44,445 nucleotides of DNA. Source: Betaproteobacteria bacterium (GTDB lineage Bacteria > Pseudomonadota > Gammaproteobacteria > Burkholderiales > SHXO01). The DNA lies in the NCBI GenBank assembly GCA_025356655.1, contig JANXRW010000096.1, positions 1-44,445 of the forward strand, given 5' to 3'. The notes below the pieces were generated by a model, which worked only from the letters and a program-made list of their open reading frames with translations, did no database searches and had not been told where the DNA came from. Below are positions 34,521 through 44,014 of the stretch, one piece after another (the stretch's first letter is position 1; every line of letters starts with the position of its first letter). The position numbers and the translations under genes were made by a program.

Positions 34521-37500
34521 TCAGCCCTCGGGCGCGGCGGCAGCGGCCCTCCGACGCGTCCGCTCCCATAGCCGCCCCGCCAAGCGGGAGAGGTCGTCAA
34601 TGTAGGTGAATACGACCGGAATCACCAGCAGGCTGAGGAAGGTCGACGTGAGCAGACCACCGATCACCGCGATGGCCATCGGACTGCGAAAAGAGGTGTC
34701 CGCCGCACCGCTGCCCACGGCGATGGGCAGCATGCCCGCGCCCATGGCGATGGTGGTCATGATGATCGGCCGGGCGCGCTTGTGACAAGCGTCTAGCAGT
34801 GCGTCTAGCCGACCCATCCCTTCCCTGCGGCGCGCGACGATGGCGTATTCCACCAGCAGGATGGAATTCTTCGTCGCCACACCCATGAGCATGACCAAGC
34901 CAATCAAAGAGGGCATCGAGAAACTCTTGCCGGTTAACAGCAGCGCCACGAAGGCCCCGCCCAGTGACAGCGGCAGCGCCGCCAGGATGGTGACGGGCTG
35001 GAGCACCTCCTTGAACAGAACCACGAGTACCAGGTAAATGCAAAGCACACCCGTGAGCATAGCCAGCCCGAAGCTCGCAAAAAGCTCACCCATGACCTCC
35101 GCGTCACCCAGTTCCAGACGGGAGACCCCCGCAGGCAGGTTGCGGATGCTGGGGAGATCGTTCACCCGGCGGGTTACTTCGCCCAACTCGACGCTCGCCA
35201 GTTCGATCTCGAAGTTGATGTTTCTCGACCGGTCGTAGCGGGCGATCACGGCGGGCCCGCTAGACATCTCCAACGACGCCACCTGGCCGATCATGACCGG
35301 CCCCACCTCGGGTCTGCTGCTCGGAACCGTCAGCCGCGCGAGCAGGGACAGATCCGCGCGCGCCGCCGGGTCCAGCCTCACGACCACCGGCACCTGGCGC
35401 CGCGGCAGGTTGAGCTTTGGAATGGCGAAGTCATAGTCGCCCAGCGTGGCGATGCGCAGGGCCTCACCCAGGGACGCGGTTGTGACCCCCAGATCGGCGG
35501 CCCTGGCGAAATCCGGCACCACCGCGAGTTCCGGGCGTGCCAGCGCCGCCGTGGAACTGACCGCGCCGATGCCCGGTATGGTGCGAAGCTCGCGCTCCAC
35601 CTCGCGCGCCGCCGTGGTGAGCGCCGTCGAATCCTCGCCCGTCAAGACCAGTACGTACTTCTCCCCGGAGCCGCCCAGGCCAACCCGGGTCCGCACGCCG
35701 GGCAGGGCAGTAAGGGCCTCGCGCATCCGCGCCTCGATGGCCTGCTTGCGGACGTTGCGTTCGCTGCGCGGGTCCAGCAAGATCGTGAGCGTCGCCTTGC
35801 GCACCTCCGCGCCGGACTGAGGCGCGAAGGGGTCGCTGCCGGCGGCTCCGCCACCGATGGTGGTGTAAACCGTGCGCACGTGCGCCAGCGGGGTGATCAA
35901 GGCGCGCGCGCGCTCCGCCGCCACCCGCGCCTGCTCGAGCGTAGCGCCCGGGGCGAGTTCCACCAGGACCTGCGTCTGGGACAGGTCGTCCGCGGGCAGA
36001 AAGCCTTTGGGCAGCAGGGGGATCAGCGCAATCGACCCGACGAAGAATGCCGCCGCGCCCAACAGCAGCATCCATCGGTGGCGCAGGCAGGCGGCGGCCA
36101 CCCGGAGGTAAGGCGCCATCCACGTCGGGTCCCGGGGGGACTCGGGCTGCGCCCTGAGGAGATAGGCACACATCATTGGGGTGAGCATGCGCGCCACCAC
36201 CAGGGAGGCGAACACGGCCAAGGCCGCGGTCCAACCGAACTGCTTAAAAAACTTTCCCGGAATTCCGCTCATGAAAGCCGTGGGGAGGAACACGGCAATA
36301 AGGGTGAAGGTCGTCGCGATCACCGCCAGGCCGATTTCGTCGGCGGCGTCCATGGCCGCCTGGTAAGGCGTCTTACCCATACGCAGGTGGCGAACGATGT
36401 TCTCCACCTCGACGATGGCGTCGTCGACCAGGATGCCGATCACCAAGGACAGCGCCAGGAGCGTCACGGCGTTGAGCGTGAAGCCCAGGTAATTCATGCC
36501 GACGAAGGTGGGGATGGCCGATAGCGGCAGGGCCACGGCGGATACCAGGGTCGCACGAAAGTCACGTAGGAAGAGCCAAACGACGACGACCGCGAGCAGC
36601 GCCCCCTCGTAGAGGAGCGTCATCGAGCCGTCGAACTCCTCCGCCACCGGCGTCACGAAATCGAAGGCCTGCGTTAGCGCTAGATCGGGATGCCCACCGG
36701 TGATCTCTGCCAGGGCGGCGCGCACGCCTGCCCCCACCTCCAACTCACTGGCCCCGCGACTGCGCGTGACCTCGAAGCCCACCACCGGCTTGCCATTCAA
36801 AAGCGCCATTGAGCGCGGTTCGGCGAAGCTGTCGCGCACACTGGCGATTTGCTCCACCCGCAGGCGGCGCCCCAGCGGCAGCGCTAGTTCCAAGGCGCCC
36901 AGGGTAGCCGCCGAAGTCGTGTTACCGAGGGTGCGCACCGCCTGCTCGCGCCCGCCCACGTCCGTGCGGCCTCCGGCAGCCTCCTGCTGGGTCTGCCGCA
37001 GTTGCCGGGACACCTCCCCCGCGGTCAGGCCGAAGGAAGCCAATCGCGTCGGGTCCAAGGCTAGCGTGATCTCGCGGGAGACGCCACCCACCCGGCTCAC
37101 CTGGCCCACACCGCGCACCTGCAACAGGCGGCGCGCGATGATGTCTTCGACAAACCAGGACAAGCCTTCGTTATCCAGGCGATCGGAGGCTACGGTGTAG
37201 GCGAGGATGGGGGAGCCGGCCAGGTCCAACTTGCTCACCAGGGGCTCGCGCAGGTCCCCGGGAAGGTCGGAGCGCACGCGGGACACCGCTGAGCGCACGT
37301 CATCGAGCGCCTCCTGCACGGGTTTTTCCAAGCGGAACTCGGCAGTGATAGTGGCACTGCTGTCCTGGACGCTCGCGGAGATGTGCTTGAGCCCCTGGAG
37401 CGTTGCGATGGAATCTTCAATCTTCCGCACCACATCGGTTTCCAACTGTGACGGCGATGCACCGGGCAGGGCTGCGCTCACGGTAATGGTAGGCAGATCC

Positions 37501-37619
37501 AGATCCGGGAAATTCTGGACCTTCATGGCGCCGAAGGAGAACAGTCCGTCGAAGGTGAGAAGAACAAAGAAGGTAATCGCTGGAATGGGGTTGCGGATGC
37601 ACCAGGCGGACACGTTCAT
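34521..37619 (-). CDS. RND efflux transporter (HAE1/AcrB family)
   Basis: A 1032-residue proton-driven inner-membrane pump of the hydrophobe/amphiphile efflux family. Twelve membrane helices are arranged as one, a large periplasmic loop, six, a second loop, and five. The proton-relay pair is seen in GILVDDAIVEVENIVRHL near residue 400. Its ATG overlaps the stop of the adaptor gene (ATGA). Last gene of the operon tetR-OMF-MFP-RND. Substrates cannot be predicted. Confidence 0.95.
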   Translation of the reverse strand: MNVSAWCIRNPIPAITFFVLLTFDGLFSFGAMKVQNFPDLDLPTITVSAALPGASPSQLETDVVRKIEDSIATLQGLKHISASVQDSSATITAEFRLEKPVQEALDDVRSAVSRVRSDLPGDLREPLVSKLDLAGSPILAYTVASDRLDNEGLSWFVEDIIARRLLQVRGVGQVSRVGGVSREITLALDPTRLASFGLTAGEVSRQLRQTQQEAAGGRTDVGGREQAVRTLGNTTSAATLGALELALPLGRRLRVEQIASVRDSFAEPRSMALLNGKPVVGFEVTRSRGASELEVGAGVRAALAEITGGHPDLALTQAFDFVTPVAEEFDGSMTLLYEGALLAVVVVWLFLRDFRATLVSAVALPLSAIPTFVGMNYLGFTLNAVTLLALSLVIGILVDDAIVEVENIVRHLRMGKTPYQAAMDAADEIGLAVIATTFTLIAVFLPTAFMSGIPGKFFKQFGWTAALAVFASLVVARMLTPMMCAYLLRAQPESPRDPTWMAPYLRVAAACLRHRWMLLLGAAAFFVGSIALIPLLPKGFLPADDLSQTQVLVELAPGATLEQARVAAERARALITPLAHVRTVYTTIGGGAAGSDPFAPQSGAEVRKATLTILLDPRSERNVRKQAIEARMREALTALPGVRTRVGLGGSGEKYVLVLTGEDSTALTTAAREVERELRTIPGIGAVSSTAALARPELAVVPDFARAADLGVTTASLGEALRIATLGDYDFAIPKLNLPRRQVPVVVRLDPAARADLSLLARLTVPSSRPEVGPVMIGQVASLEMSSGPAVIARYDRSRNINFEIELASVELGEVTRRVNDLPSIRNLPAGVSRLELGDAEVMGELFASFGLAMLTGVLCIYLVLVVLFKEVLQPVTILAALPLSLGGAFVALLLTGKSFSMPSLIGLVMLMGVATKNSILLVEYAIVARRREGMGRLDALLDACHKRARPIIMTTIAMGAGMLPIAVGSGAADTSFRSPMAIAVIGGLLTSTFLSLLVIPVVFTYIDDLSRLAGRLWERTRRRAAAAAPEG

Positions 37620-38719
37620 CGCGCCACCCTCACGAGGTCACCGTCGGCAAGGAAGGCTGCGCCGGAGGCCACGAATTGCTCCTCTGCCCGAATCCCGGAC
37701 CGCACTTCGACCCATTGGTCTTGTCGCCGCCCGGGGACGACTTTGATGCGGGCCACGCGCCGCATCTCGCCCGAGCCCGGGCCCAGCCGAAACACGAAGT
37801 TGAATCCGTCCTGCATCACGATCGCATCCTGTGGCAGGGTGAGGCCCTCACTCGAGCCCAGCGCGAACTCACCGCGCGCGAACATGCCCGCCCGAAATCC
37901 ATGCTTGAGCGCCTCAGGGATGTCAACGTAGACCAGCGCGTTACGCGTGACCGTGTCTACCGTGGGCGCAACCACGCGCACGACACCCCCGACCGTGCCC
38001 ACCCCGGCTGCGCTGATGCGCGCCCCAAGGCCCGCGCGCAACCGGGACAGTTCCGCGCTGGTCACCTCTGCACGCCACTCCAGCCGGGACTTCCGGATCA
38101 GCCGAAAGAGCTCCTGGCCTGCGCCCACGACGGCCCCGGGCGTGGCGCTGCGCGAGGAGATGACGCCGTCGTCGCTCGCCAGCACGCGGGTCTGCGCAAG
38201 GCGCAGCGCCTGGCTGGACACCTGGGCGCGCGCAAGATCGCGGCGCGCTAGGGCCGTGCGTTCCGCGGTGAGGTACTGCGTGGACTGCTGCTCGCTCAGC
38301 ACACCGGTTCCTGCCACGCTTCGGGCTCGGCCCGCCGTCTCCACCGCCTCGGCCCAGGTCGCCTGGGCCTCGGCGAGCGAGGCCCGGGCCTGGGCCAATT
38401 CAGCCGCAACCGTTTGCCCGCGAAATAGTGCGAGCAGCTGGCCACGCTTGATCACGTCGCCCACCTGGGCGTGCACCTCGGCCAGGCGCAGGTTCGCCGC
38501 CTCGGATCCGATCACCGCCTCCTGCCAGGCAGCGATGCTGCCGTTAGCGGACAGCAGCAGCGGGAGGGCGCGCCCCCGGGGTTGTACCGCGGTGACGCTT
38601 AGCGCCGGGCGCCCACGCGCCTCGCGACTCTGGCCCTGCGCGTCGCGCTCCTCCGGCGCTGCCTGCCCTGGCGCCATGCCCACGAGGAGTGCGAGGACGG
38701 CGAACGCTTTGCGATACAT
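37616..38719 (-). CDS. RND periplasmic adaptor (membrane fusion protein)
   Basis: A 367-residue MFP with a signal peptide (YRKAFAVLALLVGMAPGQA). Lipoyl half (IAAWQEAVIGSEAANLRL), a coiled-coil hairpin (about 105-175), second lipoyl half (SSRSATPGAVVGAGQELF), then beta-barrel and membrane-proximal domains. It joins the pump to the outer-membrane factor. The ATG at 38719 has TAGGA nine bases upstream; the frame up to 38878 overlaps the OMF gene and is rejected. Confidence 0.92.
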   Translation of the reverse strand: MYRKAFAVLALLVGMAPGQAAPEERDAQGQSREARGRPALSVTAVQPRGRALPLLLSANGSIAAWQEAVIGSEAANLRLAEVHAQVGDVIKRGQLLALFRGQTVAAELAQARASLAEAQATWAEAVETAGRARSVAGTGVLSEQQSTQYLTAERTALARRDLARAQVSSQALRLAQTRVLASDDGVISSRSATPGAVVGAGQELFRLIRKSRLEWRAEVTSAELSRLRAGLGARISAAGVGTVGGVVRVVAPTVDTVTRNALVYVDIPEALKHGFRAGMFARGEFALGSSEGLTLPQDAIVMQDGFNFVFRLGPGSGEMRRVARIKVVPGRRQDQWVEVRSGIRAEEQFVASGAAFLADGDLVRVAR

Positions 38720-38729
38720 GAATTTTTTC

Positions 38730-40187
38730 CTAAAGGTTGGAGGCGGTGCTAGTGCCGAGATCCCCGTCCCAGCCGCCACCCATGGCGCGATAGAGAGAAA
38801 TCCAAGTCGCCACCCCGTCGTATTCCACACTGGCGACCGTAGCGTCGGCCGCGATGGCAGCCCGCACCCCTTCTTCACGCTCTAGCCGACTGGCGAGCCC
38901 GGCCTGCTCGCGAATCCGCGCGGCATCGAGGCTTGCCCGATAGCCGGCCTGCGCACGCTTGGCCTCGGGCAGCCGTGCCGCGACACTTCCGAGGTGCACC
39001 AATGCCTCCTCCACTTCGCGTACCGCCCGGCGCACCCTCGCTCGATATACCGACTCGGCCGCGGCGTATTCAGCCCGAGCAGCCTTAGCGTTGGCCGCCG
39101 CCTGCCCGCCATCGAGTAACGGAAACCGGAGGCTGGGGCCGATGGACCAGGTGCGAAGATTGAACGCTGGGCTGCCATCGATGCCACTGCGCGCCTGGGT
39201 AATGCTGCCCGTCAGTGCCAGGCTCGGATAGCGGTTGGCCTCGGCGACACCGATCTGGGCGCTGGCTGCGGCCAAGCTACGCTCGGCCTGCGCCACGTCT
39301 GGACGCTGGCCGAGCGCGGCCGCGGGCACGGCGTTGATGGCTACGGCGGGTGCGCGCGGCAGGACCCCCGGGTGGGCCTGGGCCCGGTCGAGCGCCTGAC
39401 GAAGGGCCGGTTCGTCCTGACCCGTCAGGGCTACCAGCGCCTTGACCGCAACGTCGCACGCTTCCCGCCGGGATGCCAGATTGGACGACGCTTCGGCCAA
39501 TGTCGAATCTGCCAGCGCTTGCGCCGTGGCCGGTTGGAAGCCAGCCTTGACCGACCGGGCGATCAGGCGTTCCGTCTCGGCGCGCGACGCCAGGTCCCGG
39601 CGCGACAGTTCGGTCTGCACTTCGCAGTAGCGGAAGTTCAGGTAGGCCGTGGCCGTCTCCGTGGCCGTAGACACCCGCGCATCGTGCCAAGCGGCCCTTG
39701 CGGCTGCCACCTGTGCCCGAGCGGCCTGACGGGAGCGCGCGAGCCCCCCGAAAAGGTCGATCTCCCAGCTGCTGCGCGCACCGAGCCTGATCTGGCTTTG
39801 TTGTAGCGGCGGACCACCAAAACTGAAGGCGCTTCGCTCGGCCGCGCCACTGGCATCCAGCGACGGCCCGGGCTGGGCATCCGCAGCGACGGCATCGGAA
39901 CGGGCGCGCTCGATCCGCGCCGCCGCCTGGGCGAGGTCCGCCCCGGCGCGCTCGGATGCCGCGATCAATTCGGAGAGCACGGGATCCTGGAAACGCAGCC
40001 ACCACTGGCGCAAGTTGTCGACGCTACCGCTGTGTGGCAAGGGCAGCGCGGCCTGCCACTGGGAGGGCGACGGCGAGTTCGGCCGATGGTATTCCGGGCC
40101 GAGCGTGGTCAGCAGTCCGCGCTCGAGGCTGCAACCGAAAAGGAGACCCAGCGCGGGCACGCAATGCGTCCATCGCGGAAGGCTCAT
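38730..40187 (-). CDS. Outer-membrane efflux factor (NodT family)
   Basis: A 485-residue TolC-like channel with a lipobox-like start (LLFGCS, Cys19). Two OEP repeats are present: the first contains WWLRFQDPVLSELI and long Ala-rich helices, the second YPSLALTGSITQARSG and FPLLDGGQAAANAKAARAEY. It starts within the stop of the TetR gene (ATGA overlap) and is followed after 10 bp by the adaptor. Confidence 0.93.
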   Translation of the reverse strand: MSLPRWTHCVPALGLLFGCSLERGLLTTLGPEYHRPNSPSPSQWQAALPLPHSGSVDNLRQWWLRFQDPVLSELIAASERAGADLAQAAARIERARSDAVAADAQPGPSLDASGAAERSAFSFGGPPLQQSQIRLGARSSWEIDLFGGLARSRQAARAQVAAARAAWHDARVSTATETATAYLNFRYCEVQTELSRRDLASRAETERLIARSVKAGFQPATAQALADSTLAEASSNLASRREACDVAVKALVALTGQDEPALRQALDRAQAHPGVLPRAPAVAINAVPAAALGQRPDVAQAERSLAAASAQIGVAEANRYPSLALTGSITQARSGIDGSPAFNLRTWSIGPSLRFPLLDGGQAAANAKAARAEYAAAESVYRARVRRAVREVEEALVHLGSVAARLPEAKRAQAGYRASLDAARIREQAGLASRLEREEGVRAAIAADATVASVEYDGVATWISLYRAMGGGWDGDLGTSTASNL

Positions 40188-40855
40188 GGACCCTTTTTGG
40201 CGCGCTTGCGCCGGCGCCCTTCCGCCTCGATCATCGCCGCCGCATAGTGGGCGAGCCGGTCAGCCAGGAGTTCGATCGCCTGCGGGGTATCCAACAGTTC
40301 CGGGGCGATGGCATTGACCACGTCCTGGCCCACGTAGTAATGGACGGCCATGCCCACCAAGGCGAAGGAAAGCCGCTGCAGATCGGCGTCGGGCTCGTCC
40401 AACCCAAAACCACGCACCAGCAGCCGGACCATGGCCTCGTGCTGTGGCTTGATCTCCGCCTCGATGGCTTCCTCCCAGGCCCCCGTAGGCTCAATCATTT
40501 CGCGGAAGTGCAGCTTCATGACCAGGCGCACAGCCTCGCCCTGCCGCAGGGGTGCCAAAAACTCCCCGAAGAATGCCCGCAGCCCTTGCATGAGGGGCAT
40601 GGAGGGGTCGATCTCGGCGCACCTCCCGGGCGGGCGCTCACCCAAGGGCTCGACGAAGGCGGCGCGATAGAGCCCGGCTTTGTCGCCGAAGTAATACCGG
40701 ATGGCAGAGAGGTTCGCGCCCGCGGCCTGCGCGATTTCGCGCGTGGACGCGCCCTCGAAACCCTTCGCAGCAAACAGGCGCAACGCTGCCGCCACCAGCT
40801 TCCGGCGCGGATGCTCCGCCCCGTCTTCAGTCCAAGGCAAGGGCGGTGGACGCAT
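40184..40855 (-). CDS. TetR family repressor (CecR/DUF1956 type)
   Basis: A 223-residue regulator. The HTH is at about 18-62 (LVAAALRLFAAKGFEGAST, then LSAIRYYFGDKAGLY). The C-terminal domain, with FREMIEPTGAWEEAI and VHYYVG, belongs to the DUF1956 (YbiH/CecR-like) ligand-binding type. First gene of the efflux operon, so probably an autorepressor relieved by a pump substrate. The Lys/Arg-rich tail is short. Confidence 0.92.
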   Translation of the reverse strand: MRPPPLPWTEDGAEHPRRKLVAAALRLFAAKGFEGASTREIAQAAGANLSAIRYYFGDKAGLYRAAFVEPLGERPPGRCAEIDPSMPLMQGLRAFFGEFLAPLRQGEAVRLVMKLHFREMIEPTGAWEEAIEAEIKPQHEAMVRLLVRGFGLDEPDADLQRLSFALVGMAVHYYVGQDVVNAIAPELLDTPQAIELLADRLAHYAAAMIEAEGRRRKRAKKGP

Positions 40856-40892
40856 GGCCTGCTCAGTGAGAACTAGTGGAGCCGAGAATAAA

Positions 40893-40904
40893 TCAATCGA
40901 TTGA
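40893..40904. promoter_or_regulatory. Candidate operator of the TetR-family repressor
   Basis: TCAATCGATTGA is a perfect 12-bp palindrome 38 bp upstream of the tetR start, in an AT-rich patch. This is the size and position expected of an autorepressor site. Inferred only from symmetry and position. Confidence 0.5.
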
Positions 40905-41064
40905 GTTAGGTCAAGGGACTGTAGTGAGGGGGTATTCGACGAAACGCTCCATACTGCCGAGCCTGACGGCTGCGCAACCCTGCGTACGTTGAGGTAACCC
41001 CTGCCCGGCAGCGCCCGGGAGACCGCCCCGAAGCCACCTGGTACCAGCAGCGTGGAATTACCCT

Positions 41065-41117
41065 AAAACCAGCAGGTTGAATTTCCCCGGGTGAATTCCG
41101 GGCAGCCTGCTGGTTTT
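41065..41117 (-). terminator. Long inverted repeat at the IS21 left end
   Basis: Arms AAAACCAGCAGG (41065-41076) and CCTGCTGGTTTT (41106-41117) are perfect 12-bp complements with a 29-bp loop. On the minus strand the hairpin ends in a T run, so it may terminate the istAB transcript; it also overlaps the terminal repeats. Confidence 0.5.
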
Positions 41118-41122
41118 TGGGT

Positions 41123-41395
41123 TCAGAACGGTGGGTCGAGGGGGAACAATTCCATCTGCCGGGGATCCTGTTCGCGGCAAGCGACGATGGACTGGTAATG
41201 CCGGCGGATCGTCGAGAAGTGGGCGTTCTCGAACTGCAGTGCCAGCGCGGTGAGGAACTCGGCGATAGGGGCCGCGGCCTCGCCCGAGAGCGGGCCGTGG
41301 AACAGCGCGAGCAGATCGTCGAGGTCCGTCTGCTGGCGCCTGCGCCCGGCGGGCCGGCGCAGTTGCCCTGGGGCGCGCTTAGTCGGCTTCGACAC
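41123..41395 (-). CDS. Small accessory ORF of the IS21 element (90 aa)
   Basis: A 90-residue basic-then-acidic protein (KPTKRAPGQLRRPAGRRRQQ at the start; DLDDLLALFHGPLSGEA in the middle; a final MELFPLDPPF). It overlaps the 3' end of istB by 17 bp. Some IS21-type elements carry a third ORF of this kind, of unknown function. Confidence 0.6.
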   Translation of the reverse strand: MSKPTKRAPGQLRRPAGRRRQQTDLDDLLALFHGPLSGEAAAPIAEFLTALALQFENAHFSTIRRHYQSIVACREQDPRQMELFPLDPPF

Positions 41396-42125
41396 CGTCT
41401 TGCGTCCGGAAGCTCTTGCCCTCGATGGTGATGGTCTCCGCGTGGTGCAGGAGGCGATCCAGGATGGCGGGGGTTAGCGTGCTGTCGTTGTTGAAGACGC
41501 CCGCCCAGTGCTTGTAGGTGCGGTTCGTGGTGATGATCAGGGGCGCGCGCTCGTAGCGCTTGCTGATGATCTGGAAGAGCAGGTCGGCGCCGAGTTTGTC
41601 GATGGGGAGATAGCCCAGTTCGTCGACGATGAGCACGGAAGGACGCAGGTAGCGATCGAGTTCGCGCTGTCGCTGGCCCGTGGCGTGTGCCAGCGACAGC
41701 GTGTTGATGATGTCCACCGCCGTGGTGAACAAGACGCCGTAGCCACGAAGGCAGGCAGCCCGGCCCAGGGCGATGGCCAGATGCGTCTTCCCAAGGCCGA
41801 CGTTGCCGATGAGGATGACGTTGGTGTTCGACTTGATGAACTCCAGGCGGAACAGATTTTGGACCTGCTCGCGGTTGATGCGCTTTGGCCAAGTCCAGCG
41901 GAACTCCTCCACGGACTTCGCGACCGGGAAGCGGGCATTGCGGATGCGCCGTTCGATGCTGCGAGCCTCGCGAGCGTTGGCCTCCCCTTCGATTAGCTTG
42001 GACAGATAGTCGAGGCATGACCACTGCTTCTCGGCGGCGACGCGGTTCAGTGGCTGGTAGTTCTCCTTCACGTATTGAAGGCTAAGGACGTCTAGGTGGG
42101 TGTCTAGCAGATCAGGTTGGTTCAT
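41379..42125 (-). CDS. istB: IS21 helper ATPase IstB
   Basis: A 248-residue AAA+ ATPase of the DnaC/IstB type that selects the target and activates IstA. Walker A GNVGLGKT is at 107-114, followed by LIVDELGYLPIDKLGADL (Walker B and family signature). The ATG at 42125 overlaps the istA stop and has GAGGACC upstream; a start six codons earlier is less likely. Confidence 0.93.
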   Translation of the reverse strand: MNQPDLLDTHLDVLSLQYVKENYQPLNRVAAEKQWSCLDYLSKLIEGEANAREARSIERRIRNARFPVAKSVEEFRWTWPKRINREQVQNLFRLEFIKSNTNVILIGNVGLGKTHLAIALGRAACLRGYGVLFTTAVDIINTLSLAHATGQRQRELDRYLRPSVLIVDELGYLPIDKLGADLLFQIISKRYERAPLIITTNRTYKHWAGVFNNDSTLTPAILDRLLHHAETITIEGKSFRTQDGVEAD

Positions 42126-43569
42126 CTTGGTCCTCGTAAGCACTTAGGTCAGGGGCGGGCAACTCGATCTCGAGCAAGTCCTGGTGACGGGTGAGTTGCA
42201 GTGGGCCAGTCTCGGGCAGCTTGCGGCTACGCATCTCCAGGATGTTGGTCACGTACTCGGCACTGAAGGCCTGGAAGGCGAGGCCATCATCGATAGCACG
42301 TTCCATTTCAGCCGCGCCGTAGATCTCGGCTAGGGCGAGGATCTTGCGCACGTGGAGCCGTGCGTTCGCGCGGCGCGGCTCAAGGCCCTGGTAGTAGGCG
42401 GCAGCGTTGGGGGACAGGGCCAAGAAGTGGACCATCAGGCGCTGGTCTCGGGCACGCCCACGCTGGGCCACCAGGGCCTTGGCGTGATCGGGTATTTCGA
42501 TATCCTTGTGCCGTTCGTAGCTGCGCACGTGGCGAGCGATGAGTCGATCGCCGTAATACGCACAGACTCGATCCGGGTAGACCTTGACCACCAGGCAACG
42601 GTACGCGAAGTCCGGCGGCACGGAGTAATGGTTGGTGTCGACGGTGAAGCGAAACTGGCTGCTTGCACGCAGGTTCAAGATTCGGGCGCAGTCGTAGGGG
42701 TTCCGGTTCAGCGCGCGCAGATGGCCGCGTTCCTTTTCGAAGCTATCGACGGGGCGCTCGCGGGTTTCCCCGTGCACGCGCACGTTGGCAATGGTGTCAA
42801 GCCAGAGCCGTGCCGCGGGATTCACGGCGCTGAACTCGGCGAGATCCAGTCCGTTGAGGAAGTTCTTCTTGACGTAGCCTACGCCCGACTCCACTCGCCC
42901 CTTCTCGTTGCCGGCGGCTACGTTGCACGGACTGATCTGGAAGCCATAGTGGCGGGCGAAGTCGACGTATCGCGGATTGAACACCGGTGCCTCGCCAGCC
43001 AAACGGCGCAACACGGCCGACTTCAGGTTATCCACCATCACGCGCTCGACGACCCCGCCGAAGCTCGAGAAGGCCCGCTCGTGGCAGGACAGGAAGTGTT
43101 CCATGGCCTGTGAGACGCAGAACTCCACGTACATCAAGCGGCTGTGCGCCAACACCATCACGAAGAAGGACAGGCGCCGACGCGTCTGCCCTACCGCGAT
43201 GGTGCCCCACTCCCCCCAGTCGACCTGCGCCACCTCGCCTGGTTCGAAGTGCAACTTCAGGTACACCGGGCGCTTGACGGGACGCACCTGACGCACGTAG
43301 TCGCGCACCAGCGTCAGGCTGCCGGTGAATCCGTCCTCGCGCAGGCGCTGATAGACCTGCTGGGCGCTGTAGGCGTGCGTGTCGAGCAGGCGCACGATCG
43401 CGCCCTTGAACGCATCGAGCCGACTCGCGCGGGGGACCACTGCACGCGGTTCGTACCGCGGCCGGGTAAGCCACCTGGCCACGGTCTTTGCGTCGAGGCC
43501 CAAGGTGCGTGCTGCCTGAGCCACGCTGAGCCGCTGGCGCGTGCAGTGGTCATGAATCCGGCAATACAT
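42112..43569 (-). CDS. istA: IS21 transposase IstA
   Basis: A 485-residue DDE transposase. N-terminal HTH (LSVAQAARTLGLDAKTVARW), then the catalytic core with Asp117 (AQVDWGEWG), Asp180 (VMVDNLKSAV) and Glu227 (NEKGRVESGVGYVKKN). The C-terminal beta-barrel region (FTVDTNHYSVPPDFAY) is present, so the gene looks intact. In relatives a few extra residues precede the MYCRI start; here the codon four positions upstream is ATC, so 43569 is the best start. Confidence 0.92.
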   Translation of the reverse strand: MYCRIHDHCTRQRLSVAQAARTLGLDAKTVARWLTRPRYEPRAVVPRASRLDAFKGAIVRLLDTHAYSAQQVYQRLREDGFTGSLTLVRDYVRQVRPVKRPVYLKLHFEPGEVAQVDWGEWGTIAVGQTRRRLSFFVMVLAHSRLMYVEFCVSQAMEHFLSCHERAFSSFGGVVERVMVDNLKSAVLRRLAGEAPVFNPRYVDFARHYGFQISPCNVAAGNEKGRVESGVGYVKKNFLNGLDLAEFSAVNPAARLWLDTIANVRVHGETRERPVDSFEKERGHLRALNRNPYDCARILNLRASSQFRFTVDTNHYSVPPDFAYRCLVVKVYPDRVCAYYGDRLIARHVRSYERHKDIEIPDHAKALVAQRGRARDQRLMVHFLALSPNAAAYYQGLEPRRANARLHVRKILALAEIYGAAEMERAIDDGLAFQAFSAEYVTNILEMRSRKLPETGPLQLTRHQDLLEIELPAPDLSAYEDQDEPT

Positions 43570-43599
43570 CTCGTAGTCGATCGCGGTCGCTCTCCGCGC

Positions 43600-44012
43600 A
43601 AATCAGGGGGGGTAGCACCGGCCCGGGAGGCCAGGATGTCGCGCCCTAGTTGTAACAGCCGGCGGGAGGCAAATTCGATGTCTTCTTGTAACGGAGATCC
43701 AGCGATATGTGCAATAAGACCAATCAAAACAGCAGATTGGGACGACATGATCTCTTTAAACGGCGCGCTGACGAATTCGCCCGTTTCCCGCGCTGGCTCA
43801 GGCACTTGCGCACTGCAGCCCTCTTGTAGCGGTTCCGGGTCCGAAGGGCCCTTTTTCCAGTACCGGGGGTGCGCCCTTCGCCATGCCTGCACCCGGCTGA
43901 GGTGAACCGGATCGCAGAAGTAGGCCTGGTTCTCGGGCTTTGCTAGCCACCGTTGCTGGCTGGCCGCCTTGCTCGCCGCCCGGCAGTCCGGGGCGCCGCA
44001 GTAGCGCTGGCT
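43600..44012 (-). pseudogene. Truncated Cys/Trp-rich ORF with a C-terminal LQDLGRDIL-like tail
   Basis: The frame is read from about 44012: QRYCGAPDCRAASKAASQQRW and VQAWRRAHPRYWKKG form the basic, Cys-containing head seen in a widespread unnamed family (QRYCG.P.C...NP.YW), and SSQSAVLIGLIAHIAGSPLQ with LLQLGRDIL forms its tail. There is no start codon before the junction with the Tn3 fragment, and the 3' end runs into the IS21 element without its own stop, so both ends appear to have been cut by mobile elements. Confidence 0.6.
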
Positions 44013-44014
44013 GT

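Larger units (their letters stand above)
41041..43610 (-). mobile_element. IS21-family insertion sequence
   Basis: Contains istA, istB and a third small ORF, all on the minus strand. At the left end an ACCAGCAG motif recurs at 41043 and 41068, each followed by a GGAATTACCC- or GAATTTCCCC-like run, consistent with the multiple terminal transposase sites of IS21 elements. Exact termini and the target duplication could not be fixed: I found no matching inverted repeat beyond the istA start, so the boundaries are approximate. Confidence 0.8.

Noticed and set aside
40906..42024. 372-codon minus frame across istB
   Set aside because: It is the out-of-frame shadow of istB and of the third IS ORF, with a His/Arg/Pro-rich composition.
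42352..43905. Two 253-codon plus-strand frames opposite istA and beyond
   Set aside because: They are antisense shadows of a complete transposase gene with all catalytic residues, and show no family resemblance.
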